The notes beneath the pieces were generated by a model that saw nothing but the letters and a program-made list of their open reading frames with translations, had not been told where the DNA came from and ran no database searches. The position numbers were made by a program, and so were the translations under genes. Source: an uncultured Bacilli bacterium (GTDB taxonomy: Bacteria; Bacillota_I; Bacilli_A; RF39; UBA660). Taken from it: 22,848 nucleotides of DNA. Where the stretch lies: positions 1 to 22,848 of the forward strand of contig CAKOXX010000019.1 in NCBI GenBank assembly GCA_934130405.1, read 5' to 3'. Positions 7,309 to 14,606 of the stretch are shown piece by piece. Every line of letters starts with the position of its first letter. Within the stretch, counting starts at the first letter, position 1.

Positions 7309-7338
7309 GAAGGGGTTATTATGGAAGGGGTTATTATG
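7309..7338 (+). repeat. 15-bp perfect tandem duplication of ribosome-binding site plus start codon
   Basis: The unit GAAGGGGTTATTATG occurs twice head to tail (7309-7323 and 7324-7338). Each unit carries its own purine-rich ribosome-binding site and ATG. The two ATGs (7321, 7336) are in frame, so the S41-like protein can be started at either with five extra residues. Confidence 0.95.
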
Positions 7339-8577
7339 AATCAAAAAGAAACAAGAGCAACAATATCTAAGATATTTAATTATATAGAAAGTGGTGTGGA
7401 AAAAACTTCATTTGGAGATTTTTATGGTCATCCAGGATTATATTTCTTTCATACTAAAGAAGAATTTGCTATTATGTTGGATAAATGTTTAGATAAAGAA
7501 TCTTATGATAGATATGATATTTATTACATAGTAGAAAAGCTAATAAAGTTTTTACTTGATAAATATGATTCACATACTAAACTTTACTTTAAAAATAGTA
7601 TCTATTTCCCTATAAGTTTTAAAATTCAAGATAACGATTTCTATATTGTTAACATAATAGATGAATATAAAGATGTAGTAGGTGGAAAACTAGTTTCAAT
7701 TAATAATATACCTGTTGAAAAAATAGTCTATGAACTAGAACAGATAATTAATTATTCAACAGAAGAATATAAAAATATAATGTTGACTAGTGATATAGAA
7801 CAGTTATATATTTTAAGATCATTACCAAGTATTAATAATAATACAGATAAAATTACATATCAAATAAACTGTGATGGAAAGGTAATAGATGTTAATTTTA
7901 AGGAAACAGAAAGGTATGATAAATTAGAATCGACTGTTAAAGAAAATTATACTTATGAAAAAGTGGATGATATTTTAATTATTCATTATAACTCCTGCAA
8001 GGATATAGAAAAGATGGAAAAGTTAGTTGAAAAAGTTAAAACTATAGAAAACGATATCAATTATTACATAGTTGATATAAGAAATAACAGTGGTGGATTT
8101 TCCAATATCAATCATATATTAATTGACTTTCTAACAGGTAAAAGTATAGTTACTCTTATAAATGAAGCAGTGTTTTCATCAGGAAGAATGATGCTTGTTG
8201 ATTTAAAAAAGATTGGTAGTTATGTTATAGGTACAAATATTAGTACATCACTAAATGCCTTTGGAAATGTACCTGGCGGTTTAGAAGTAGAAAAGTTAGA
8301 TTTGATTGTTAAGAGAAGTAATACTTATTGGTATTATGATGAGAATTTGAGATGTCAAGGATTTACAAAAGATAATTTTTCTTCTTATTTTAAGGATAAG
8401 AAGGAATTATTGAAACCTAAAGTTATTGAACCAGATGAATATGTTTATAATACTGTTGATGATATTATAAACAATAAAGATTCACAGTTAGAAAGAGCAA
8501 TTGAATATATAAAATTAAAAAAACAACCATTAGAAACAAATAAATTGGAGGGAAAATGTATCAAGAAGATTATTTAA
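7321..8577 (+). CDS. S41-family (C-terminal/tricorn-like) serine peptidase, cytoplasmic
   Basis: 418 residues (413 from the second ATG at 7336). DSHTKL at 83-88 matches the conserved D-x-H-T of S41 peptidases, and a PDZ-like strand set GGKLVSINNIPVEKI is at 121-135. VDIRNNSGG (251-259) is the D-x-R-x-N-x-G-G core, FSSGRMM (285-291) contains the candidate nucleophile Ser286/287, and IGTNISTSLNAFGNVPGG (303-320) corresponds to the G-x-x-x-G-x-x-N-x-F-G loop of the tricorn-like S41 branch, where the CtpA lysine is absent. There is no signal peptide or membrane helix, so it should act in the cytoplasm. It is first in a four-gene operon and overlaps the next gene by 22 bases. The substrate is unknown. 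The fold is well supported; activity is not proven, because the region around the serine is divergent. Confidence 0.78.
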   Translation: MEGVIMNQKETRATISKIFNYIESGVEKTSFGDFYGHPGLYFFHTKEEFAIMLDKCLDKESYDRYDIYYIVEKLIKFLLDKYDSHTKLYFKNSIYFPISFKIQDNDFYIVNIIDEYKDVVGGKLVSINNIPVEKIVYELEQIINYSTEEYKNIMLTSDIEQLYILRSLPSINNNTDKITYQINCDGKVIDVNFKETERYDKLESTVKENYTYEKVDDILIIHYNSCKDIEKMEKLVEKVKTIENDINYYIVDIRNNSGGFSNINHILIDFLTGKSIVTLINEAVFSSGRMMLVDLKKIGSYVIGTNISTSLNAFGNVPGGLEVEKLDLIVKRSNTYWYYDENLRCQGFTKDNFSSYFKDKKELLKPKVIEPDEYVYNTVDDIINNKDSQLERAIEYIKLKKQPLETNKLEGKCIKKII

Positions 8578-9452
8578 GAAATTATATAAAAGAATCAGAA
8601 TTAAGAGTATTTAATGATAGAATAAAAGTAAGGTTATCTAGTGAACTAGCCATAAAATATGATTTGGGAGTTTATACTAATTTTTTAACAAGAATTGAAA
8701 ATGAAATGAAGATGCTAGATAAATTAAAGATTAAATACCCAGCAAATGCAAAACCAATACTCTATATTTATGTAGTACCAGATGATAACTTTACCTTCCT
8801 ATTACAAATGCCTACTTTATTTTCTAAAGATAAAAAGAGTGGTGGAAAGCCTGTTACTTGCTATGATTTAGATGGTTTTCATCTTGCTTATGGACTAAGT
8901 CAAAATTGTTTGGAAAATAAAGAAACTAATAATTTAGAAATAGCTGCTTTAGAAAATGAATTACATGAATTATCACACATTGTACTTAGTCAGTTTTTAC
9001 TTGGTAATCAAGTTATTTCTGAAGGTATTGCAGAAACATTACCATTATATGGTTTAAGATTAGAAGAAAAGTTTGAAAAACATAAAGAAGTTATTGCTAC
9101 TTTAGAAGAAAATAATATTTATTCTCTTAAAGAATTATTAAATAAACAAAGAGATGGTTCTTATGGTAATGATGCTGTTTTACCAAATATGACTTGTTCT
9201 TTTAGATTATCATATATATCATCATATTTGTTTGTTAGAGGATTACTAGAAAGAGTAGAAGAAAAATATTTACTATCATCAACTGAATCTATTAACTATT
9301 TTTTTAGTATTTTAAGAGGAAATAGAGGATATGCTAATGAGTTTTTAATATATGATATAGCAGATGCATTAGAATTATCACACGATGAATTACTTAATAA
9401 AAAAGATATGCAGAAGAAAGCATTAAATTCTATAAGAAGATTGGAGATGTAA
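8556..9452 (+). CDS. HExxH zinc metallopeptidase-like protein, 298 residues
   Basis: Contains NELHELSHIVLSQFLLG with H137-E138-x-x-H141, and 14 residues further SEGIAE with Glu156, the spacing of a gluzincin (HExxH plus downstream Glu ligand). Tyr/Phe-rich helices surround it. There is no signal peptide or membrane segment, so it would be a cytoplasmic metallopeptidase or a protein with that fold. The family is not recognised beyond the motif. GGAGGG precedes the ATG. The start lies inside the end of the S41-like gene (22-base overlap), and only 2 bases separate its stop from the next gene, so expression is probably coupled. A second HExxH protein ends the same operon. Confidence 0.72.
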   Translation: MYQEDYLRNYIKESELRVFNDRIKVRLSSELAIKYDLGVYTNFLTRIENEMKMLDKLKIKYPANAKPILYIYVVPDDNFTFLLQMPTLFSKDKKSGGKPVTCYDLDGFHLAYGLSQNCLENKETNNLEIAALENELHELSHIVLSQFLLGNQVISEGIAETLPLYGLRLEEKFEKHKEVIATLEENNIYSLKELLNKQRDGSYGNDAVLPNMTCSFRLSYISSYLFVRGLLERVEEKYLLSSTESINYFFSILRGNRGYANEFLIYDIADALELSHDELLNKKDMQKKALNSIRRLEM

Positions 9453-9454
9453 AT

Positions 9455-10069
9455 ATGATTACTACTGTTTATTTAATGAGACATTCTATAACCGAAAAAG
9501 TAAACTATTTAAATGATAATGATAGTCTACTTGTTAGAAATCAAAAACAAATTTTAACTATTGAAGGGGAAGAATTAGCAAGAAAAGTTAGTAATAATGA
9601 AATTTTTTCTGATATCGATATGATTATATCTAGTAATTATGTAAGAGCTATGGCTACAGCAAAGTATTTTGTAAAAAATAATAAACTAAATATAGTAGAA
9701 GATTTTGGAGAAAGAAGGTTTGGAATAGATGATTATAAAGATATTCCACCTGACTTTTATAAAAGACAACTAGAAGAAGATGACTATAAGATAGGACAAG
9801 GTGAAAGTCAAAAAGCAGTAAGAGAAAGAATGAGTAAAGCCTTATTAGAAGTGGTTAATAATAATGAAGGTAAAACTATTTTGATAGTATCACATCATAC
9901 AGCTATAATATTTCTTCTTAAGAAATGGTGTAGTATAAGTGATAATAAATGTCTATTATATAAAGATAAGGTTATTCTTGAAGATGGTTGTAGGAATTGT
10001 GAGACAGTTAAGCTATTATTTAAAGATGGAGAATTAGTCGGAATAGAGAATATGGAGGTTTGTGAATAA
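9455..10069 (+). CDS. Histidine phosphatase superfamily protein (phosphoglycerate mutase-like)
   Basis: 204 residues. YLMRHSITEK puts the phospho-accepting His at residue 10, in an R-H-S variant of the usual R-H-G. Arg64 in SNYVRAMATA is the second phosphate-binding Arg, Glu86 in FGERRFG the candidate acid, and His147 in LIVSHHTAI the second catalytic His. GESQKAVRERM is typical of the branch. The family transfers or hydrolyses phosphate on sugars, nucleotides, cofactors or proteins; the substrate cannot be told. It lies between two HExxH genes, and its stop overlaps the start of the next gene by 1 base (TAATG), so it belongs functionally to this operon. Confidence 0.85.
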   Translation: MITTVYLMRHSITEKVNYLNDNDSLLVRNQKQILTIEGEELARKVSNNEIFSDIDMIISSNYVRAMATAKYFVKNNKLNIVEDFGERRFGIDDYKDIPPDFYKRQLEEDDYKIGQGESQKAVRERMSKALLEVVNNNEGKTILIVSHHTAIIFLLKKWCSISDNKCLLYKDKVILEDGCRNCETVKLLFKDGELVGIENMEVCE

Positions 10070-10752
10070 TGAGTTTAAAATATGAGACTGAAAAATTTAC
10101 CATTTATTATAATGACTGTGATAAAAGATATTTAGCAAAAATAGTTAATGTTTTTGAAGATAAAAGACAAAGTATTTTAGATTTCTTTAGATTAGAAAAT
10201 GTTAAACCAGTTATAAAACTATATGATAATATTTCTGAGTATAAAGATAATATAATGGAATCTTTTAAGAGAAACTATGGTTATAGAGAATATCAAGACT
10301 GGATGATTGCTAATACCGAAGATGGTAATATTAATATGTTATCATTAGATTTAGTTAGACAAATAAATACCTTTGAAAACTATACAGAAGATGAATTTTG
10401 TTATAATACTATTCATGAATTTACTCATGTTTGTCAAACTAAAATTGGTTCTACTAATCCAGGTTGGTTTTATGAGGTGTTAGCTACAAATCTTGGTAAT
10501 CCAGAATGTCAACATGATATTAAAACACCATTTACTCTAGAAGAGTTACAAACAAGTTTTGATAGTATAGATGGTTATGGAGCAGTATATTCTATCGGTA
10601 AAGAATTATTTAATAATTATGATAATGATTTTATTTATGGTTTAGTAATGGACAAAGATGATACTAGATTAAATACAGTTACAGCATCAATTATAAATGA
10701 TATAAATAGTAAGTTAATTAATGATAATCAATCAAATAAAAAACATGTATAG
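10069..10752 (+). CDS. HExxH zinc metallopeptidase-like protein, 227 residues (peptidase MA-like)
   Basis: TIHEFTHVCQTKIG gives H116-E117-x-x-H120, and after 15 residues WFYEVLATNLG gives Glu136, the pattern H-E-x-x-H ... W-x-x-E-x-L-A of the peptidase MA-like gluzincin group. The N-terminal part (FTIYYNDCDKRYLAKIV and PVIKLYDNISEY) also fits that group, in which two or three beta strands precede the zinc helix. There is no signal peptide. It is the last gene of the operon that begins at 7321, overlapping the phosphatase by 1 base. Its stop codon lies inside a strong terminator. The metal-binding motif is clear; the substrate is unknown. Confidence 0.75.
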   Translation: MSLKYETEKFTIYYNDCDKRYLAKIVNVFEDKRQSILDFFRLENVKPVIKLYDNISEYKDNIMESFKRNYGYREYQDWMIANTEDGNINMLSLDLVRQINTFENYTEDEFCYNTIHEFTHVCQTKIGSTNPGWFYEVLATNLGNPECQHDIKTPFTLEELQTSFDSIDGYGAVYSIGKELFNNYDNDFIYGLVMDKDDTRLNTVTASIINDINSKLINDNQSNKKHV

Positions 10753-10778
10753 GTTATAAAACTTATACTTGTTTTTTT
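10743..10778 (+). terminator. Terminator of the peptidase operon, overlapping the stop codon
   Basis: A 13-bp stem with one mismatch (10743-10755 with 10760-10772) closes the loop ATAA and ends in seven T (10772-10778). The stop TAG (10750-10752) is within the 5' arm. The A run just upstream also gives a T tract on the minus strand, so it may also end the GNAT transcript that converges on it. Confidence 0.85.
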
Positions 10779-10824
10779 ACAATATATTATTATTAGTTAT
10801 CATTTAGAATGTAAGTTTAAAGTT

Positions 10825-11274
10825 TTAATTCATCATATATCGAGTTTTTATTTCTTTCATTCCTAAACTTTTGTATAGATTATTAGCAGGTATTCCATAC
10901 CAACATTCAAGCTCAATCCTATAATTTAATGCTTTTATTAGTTTTATTACTTCTTTACCAACACCTTTTCCTCTAAAATTATTATCAATATAAATGTTTT
11001 TAATACATAATATTTTCTCTTGATCAATATCTGATTTAGTAATTTGGTACTCTATAATTCCTACTGTTTTATTTTCTATTTGAATCAAAAATTGAAAAAA
11101 TCCTTTTTGTTTAATATGGCGTATTGCATCATTAAAATTATAATTATCAACAACTTTATCAAATAATCCTAGTTTTTCAGCATATTCTTGGTGAAATTTA
11201 ATAAGCTCAACTTTGTATTCTCCAAATATTTTTATATCATTGTTACTATTAACTTCCTTTAAAGAAATATTCAT
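10825..11274 (-). CDS. GNAT-family N-acetyltransferase
   Basis: 149 residues with one GCN5-related acetyltransferase domain. The core strand IKNIYIDNNF (91-100) leads into the acetyl-CoA pyrophosphate loop RGKGVGKEVIKLI (101-113), and the C-terminal part GIPANNLYKSLGMKE is the usual last motif ('N-x-x-L-Y-x-x-x-G'). It would transfer an acetyl group to a small molecule or protein amine; the acceptor is unknown. GGAGGT lies 7 bases before the ATG. It follows the broken Fur-like gene and may share its transcript. It lies in a block flanked by an imperfect repeat and possibly acquired. Confidence 0.88.
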   Translation of the reverse strand: MNISLKEVNSNNDIKIFGEYKVELIKFHQEYAEKLGLFDKVVDNYNFNDAIRHIKQKGFFQFLIQIENKTVGIIEYQITKSDIDQEKILCIKNIYIDNNFRGKGVGKEVIKLIKALNYRIELECWYGIPANNLYKSLGMKEIKTRYMMN

Positions 11275-11278
11275 AATA

Positions 11279-11544
11279 TTACCTCCACGTATAATTAATT
11301 ATTCCACTTGTATTCGATATATCTTCCATTTGATTTTCTTTAAGCAATCTACTTAAATCTTTGTATTCATGAATTTTAGTTATTAAGTTAATAATATTGG
11401 CATTGTTCTATAAATTGTTGTTAAACCAAAATTTTGATTTAACTTTTCATAGATTTCTTTTATAGTAAAATCATTTTTAAAACTCTTAATTACATCTAAA
11501 ATTAGTTCTTTTTGTTTTGTTTTATAAGTTTCATTTCTAGACAT
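11279..11544 (-). pseudogene. Truncated, frameshifted Fur-family regulator
   Basis: The frame starting at ATG 11544 (preceded by GAAGTGA; a longer frame starts at 11583) encodes about 53 residues with a Fur-type winged helix: KQKELILDVIKSF, FTIKEIYEKLNQNFG and GLTTIYRTM, where TTIYR is the recognition helix. It ends at 11383 right after the recognition helix. Another frame continues on the same strand to a TAA at 11281-11279 with a plausible peptide (NIINLITKIHEYKDLSRLLK), so a frameshift near 11390-11400 is likely. The dimerisation domain with its His/Cys metal sites is missing. It is probably a relic of a metal- or peroxide-responsive repressor. A short DNA-binding protein is possible but less likely. 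Confidence 0.6.
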
Positions 11545-11594
11545 ACTTATTATCACTTCTTTCAATTTGAAAAGCTTTTTCATTTTCGATAATT

Positions 11595-11630
11595 AAAAAA
11601 ATTACCACATGAAATCATATGATAATTTTT
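11595..11630 (-). terminator. Terminator of the YibE/YibF operon
   Basis: Arms 11597-11612 and 11615-11630 are almost fully complementary. The two non-Watson-Crick positions are G-T wobbles only in the minus-strand RNA (C-A on the plus strand), and a T tract follows on the minus strand. This marks it as a minus-strand terminator directly after the gene ending at 11633. Confidence 0.75.
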
Positions 11631-11632
11631 AT

Positions 11633-12388
11633 TTAATTATTTTCGCTATCTTTTTTTAGTGTTTCCGTTGTAATGTATGCTGTTATAGGTATAACTATAA
11701 TACAGCCTAGTGCACTAAATAATATTTTAATCATCTCTGAAACAAATGTCTTTGCATTTACAATTTCTAAAAATGAATAATCTCCTTTATAAAACCAAAT
11801 TAATAATGTCATAAATTCACCTAAAAAAGCAAACATTAAGGTATTATTCGTCGTACATAATATATCTCTTCCTATGTTCATTCCCGATAGAAATAACTCT
11901 TTTTTTGATAAGTTTTTATTATTATCATATACCTCGTATAATGCAGAGGAGATTGCTATTGAAGAATCAACCGTTGCTCCAATTAAACTAATTAATATCA
12001 TAGAAATTGCAATGTTAGTAAAATCTATTTTTACATCATAAGAAAACATATTTATCTCTTCATAAGACTCATATCCAAAACCAGCAATTCTTGATATCTT
12101 TGTTACAAAAAATATAAGAAATGATAATATAATTAATACAATAATAACTGATTTTAAACTAGATTCTGTTTTTATGTTTTTTTCATTTACATAATATAAT
12201 ATTATATAACTTATTATAAAACAGCCTATTAAAGAACATATTATAGGATTTAGTCCAAGAGCAATTAAATAAAAAATAATCATTAAAATAATAAAATTAA
12301 ATATTATAGATAAAAATAATTTTATTCCTCTTTTTATATCAATATAAATCATTAATAAAAACAATAAAAGAATTAATATTATATTCAT
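11633..12388 (-). CDS. YibE/F-family integral membrane protein (YibF-like half)
   Basis: 251 residues, strongly hydrophobic, with about six or seven predicted membrane helices (first at about 1-24, last at about 215-240). The conserved stretch GATVDSSIAISSALYEV is followed by the cytoplasmic ELFLSGMNIGRDILCTTNNTLMFAF, which parallels GAIMDVAITISSAISEL in the neighbouring gene. This is the marker of the YibE/F-like family (COG5438), whose members usually occur as adjacent pairs and whose molecular function is not established. The start overlaps the stop of the upstream partner by 4 bases (ATGA), so translation is coupled. A terminator follows at once. Confidence 0.82.
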   Translation of the reverse strand: MNIILILLLFLLMIYIDIKRGIKLFLSIIFNFIILMIIFYLIALGLNPIICSLIGCFIISYIILYYVNEKNIKTESSLKSVIIVLIILSFLIFFVTKISRIAGFGYESYEEINMFSYDVKIDFTNIAISMILISLIGATVDSSIAISSALYEVYDNNKNLSKKELFLSGMNIGRDILCTTNNTLMFAFLGEFMTLLIWFYKGDYSFLEIVNAKTFVSEMIKILFSALGCIIVIPITAYITTETLKKDSENN

Positions 12389-13446
12389 TTTACCCCTCTT
12401 TTCATCAATTTAATTGATATATGTGCTGCTACAGGAATAGTTAAAACAATACCAATACTACCAATTAAGAATCTAGTTAATTCTAATGTAAAATTACTTG
12501 AAATATAATTGTACATTGAAAATCCATTGCGTAATGCCAACACAAAAATAGGAAGACCTGAACATAAATAAGTAAAAAACAAAACATTACTCATTGTACT
12601 CATTATATCTTTACCTATTTCTCTAGCAGATTTTTTCAAATTTTTGACAGATATATTATTGTCTTTTTGAATCAGTTCCGATATAGCAGATGAAATTGTA
12701 ATTGCTACATCCATAATTGCCCCTGTTGATCCGATTAATAGTTCTGGTAATATAATATCTTCAATAGGAACAGTTAAAAATGATAATTCATTGAAATTTA
12801 TCCCTTTATAACCAGTAAAATTTATAATAATCACAATTGTAATAAGCATTACTAATGTTGATATAATTACAGAAATGATTGCCGATAATGTTTTCTTGTT
12901 AAATCCACTTGCTAATATCAAAGAAATAATAGAAAAAATAATCATTTCTATTACACATAAAAATAATAAATTGATACCTTTAAAATATAAAGCTAAACCA
13001 ATATAAAAAATTACTAAATTCAAAACAACGCTTAATACAGATAACAGTCCTTTATAAGAACCAACTATATAAAGTAAATTTAAAAATATGACAATCATTA
13101 AAGTTAAATAGAAATCTCTTTTTAATTCAATACCACTTGCATCTAATATTATTTTGTCATTAACTTTGTATTTATCTGTAACAACAGATGAATAAGATTC
13201 ATCGTATGAGATAATTTTTTTATTGCCTTTTTGTTTACCATTGGTTATTATACCTGTTATCTTTCGCATATAGTATTTTTCTTCTAATCCTAATGAGTTT
13301 TGAGATGTTTCTTCACTAATTGTATCAATTTTTGTTATTTTAACAATTTGCTTGGAATATAAGAAATCATCATTATAAACAAAAATTAAAATAATTATAG
13401 ATATAAGAAATATAATAATAGAAATCGGTTTCTTTTTACTAGACAT
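12385..13446 (-). CDS. YibE/F-family integral membrane protein (YibE-like half)
   Basis: 353 residues. One N-terminal membrane helix (about 7-24), a soluble extracytoplasmic domain of about 90 residues (QIVKITKIDTISE ... YKVNDKIILDASG, a small beta domain), then about six or seven helices. Family core GAIMDVAITISSAISEL and a cytoplasmic segment SAREIGKDIMSTMSNVLFF lie in the second half. This is the usual architecture of the larger partner of YibE/F pairs. The two proteins probably form a membrane complex of unknown transport or envelope role. GGAGGTAATAGT precedes the ATG, and a TATAAT box lies about 27 bases upstream with no clear -35. Confidence 0.85.
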   Translation of the reverse strand: MSSKKKPISIIIFLISIIILIFVYNDDFLYSKQIVKITKIDTISEETSQNSLGLEEKYYMRKITGIITNGKQKGNKKIISYDESYSSVVTDKYKVNDKIILDASGIELKRDFYLTLMIVIFLNLLYIVGSYKGLLSVLSVVLNLVIFYIGLALYFKGINLLFLCVIEMIIFSIISLILASGFNKKTLSAIISVIISTLVMLITIVIIINFTGYKGINFNELSFLTVPIEDIILPELLIGSTGAIMDVAITISSAISELIQKDNNISVKNLKKSAREIGKDIMSTMSNVLFFTYLCSGLPIFVLALRNGFSMYNYISSNFTLELTRFLIGSIGIVLTIPVAAHISIKLMKRGVK

Positions 13447-13514
13447 ACTATTACCTCCAAATCTATTATACTAGTTTTTTCAAAAAATCATATCTTAATA
13501 TTAGAGTGGGCATA

Positions 13515-13548
13515 AAAACTTATACTTATTTTTTTCTTATCATATATT
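13515..13548 (+). repeat. Imperfect copy of the 10756-10788 terminator-region sequence
   Basis: The string CTTATACTT, a G or A, seven T and, after a short gap, ATATATTA is shared between 10762-10789 and 13519-13549, with similar flanks (ATAAAA before). It brackets the GNAT, Fur-relic and YibE/F block as a direct repeat. Here it cannot form the hairpin seen at 10743-10778. Confidence 0.45.
13522..13548 (+). promoter_or_regulatory. Candidate sigma-E-like promoter of the hydrolase gene, leaderless arrangement
   Basis: ATACT (13522-13526) is followed after 14 bases by CATATATT (13541-13548), the same octamer and spacing as in front of spoIVA. The expected transcription start falls at or next to the ATG at 13554, and no ribosome-binding site is present, so the mRNA may be leaderless. 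The TATATT inside could equally be a sigma-A -10 box with a poor -35. Confidence 0.35.
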
Positions 13549-13553
13549 AAATT

Positions 13554-14606
13554 ATGAATATAATTGATTATGTAAGTAAAAATAACCTTTCTATGAAGGA
13601 TTCATCTCTAAACGAAGTAGATAGTTTGATACTTTCTCAACTAGCTTATCTTTACTATGATAAGGTAACTTTACCCTGTAGAATTAATGACTTAAATAAA
13701 AACTTCTACGACTTACTAGGAAATGATAGAGATGATTTAAATAACTTAAAACTATTAGAAAAAGTTTGTAATTCGCAAAGATTTTCTAATATTATAGTAA
13801 ATTATTACGTTGAGAAAAATAATTTAGTAGAAAATAAACAATTTTCTGCTGTCACTTTCTTCCTAGAAACAAGGGATATTTATATTGCTTATCGCGGGAC
13901 AGATGGTACTGTCAATGGTTGGAAAGAAGATTTTAATATGGCGTATCTTTCTCCAGTACCAGCACAACAAGAAGCTTTAAAATATTTAGATAGTATTTTA
14001 GCACTAACTAGGAATTACTGTTATATAGGTGGACATTCCAAAGGAGGAAACTTAGCTTTTTATGCTGCGATTTATTCCTCAAATAAGTCAAGAATTAAAC
14101 AAGTCTTCTCGCATGATGGACCAGGTTTTCCTGAAAAAATAATTAAAAGTAGTGAATACCAACAAACAAAATCACTTCTTGCTAAAATAATACCAGAAAG
14201 TTCAATCATTGGAATGCTCCTTTATAATAATGAAAATTATACAATCATAAAAAGTAGTGAAAGTGGCATATTACAACACGACCCATTTTCTTGGTTAGTA
14301 GAGAATAATAGCTTTATTCATCTGACAAAATTAACTAAAAGTGCTAGTTATACTAATAAAGTATTAAAAGATACAATTAACAACCTAACAGAAAATGAAA
14401 AAAGAAAATTTATTGAAGCATTGTTTACTGTTTTTGATCAAGCTAATATTAAAACTCTTAAAGACTTATCTAAAAACTGGTATAAAAAAATTCCACCAAT
14501 CTTAAAATCAATGGAATCTTTAAATGATAAAATGAAATTATGTTTGTGGGATACAATTAAACTATTAGTTGTGTTCAGTATTAAAAATTTAACTGAATTA
14601 CTTTGA
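13554..14606 (+). CDS. DUF2974 (Mbeg1-like) alpha/beta hydrolase, lipase-like
   Basis: 350 residues. The N-terminal NEVDSLILSQLAYLYYD (20-36) is the typical opening of DUF2974 proteins. AYRGTDGTVNGWKEDFNM (112-129) resembles the class 3 lipase R-G-T-D oxyanion region. GGHSKGGNLAFYAA (159-172) carries the nucleophile elbow G-H-S-K-G-G with Ser162, and SHDGPGF has the likely acid Asp188. The probable role is a cytoplasmic esterase or lipase; no signal peptide is seen. No Shine-Dalgarno sequence precedes the ATG, whereas most genes here have one, and a -10-like box ends 5 bases before it. The last 9 bases overlap the oppositely oriented kinase-like gene. The substrate is unknown. Confidence 0.85.
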   Translation: MNIIDYVSKNNLSMKDSSLNEVDSLILSQLAYLYYDKVTLPCRINDLNKNFYDLLGNDRDDLNNLKLLEKVCNSQRFSNIIVNYYVEKNNLVENKQFSAVTFFLETRDIYIAYRGTDGTVNGWKEDFNMAYLSPVPAQQEALKYLDSILALTRNYCYIGGHSKGGNLAFYAAIYSSNKSRIKQVFSHDGPGFPEKIIKSSEYQQTKSLLAKIIPESSIIGMLLYNNENYTIIKSSESGILQHDPFSWLVENNSFIHLTKLTKSASYTNKVLKDTINNLTENEKRKFIEALFTVFDQANIKTLKDLSKNWYKKIPPILKSMESLNDKMKLCLWDTIKLLVVFSIKNLTELL

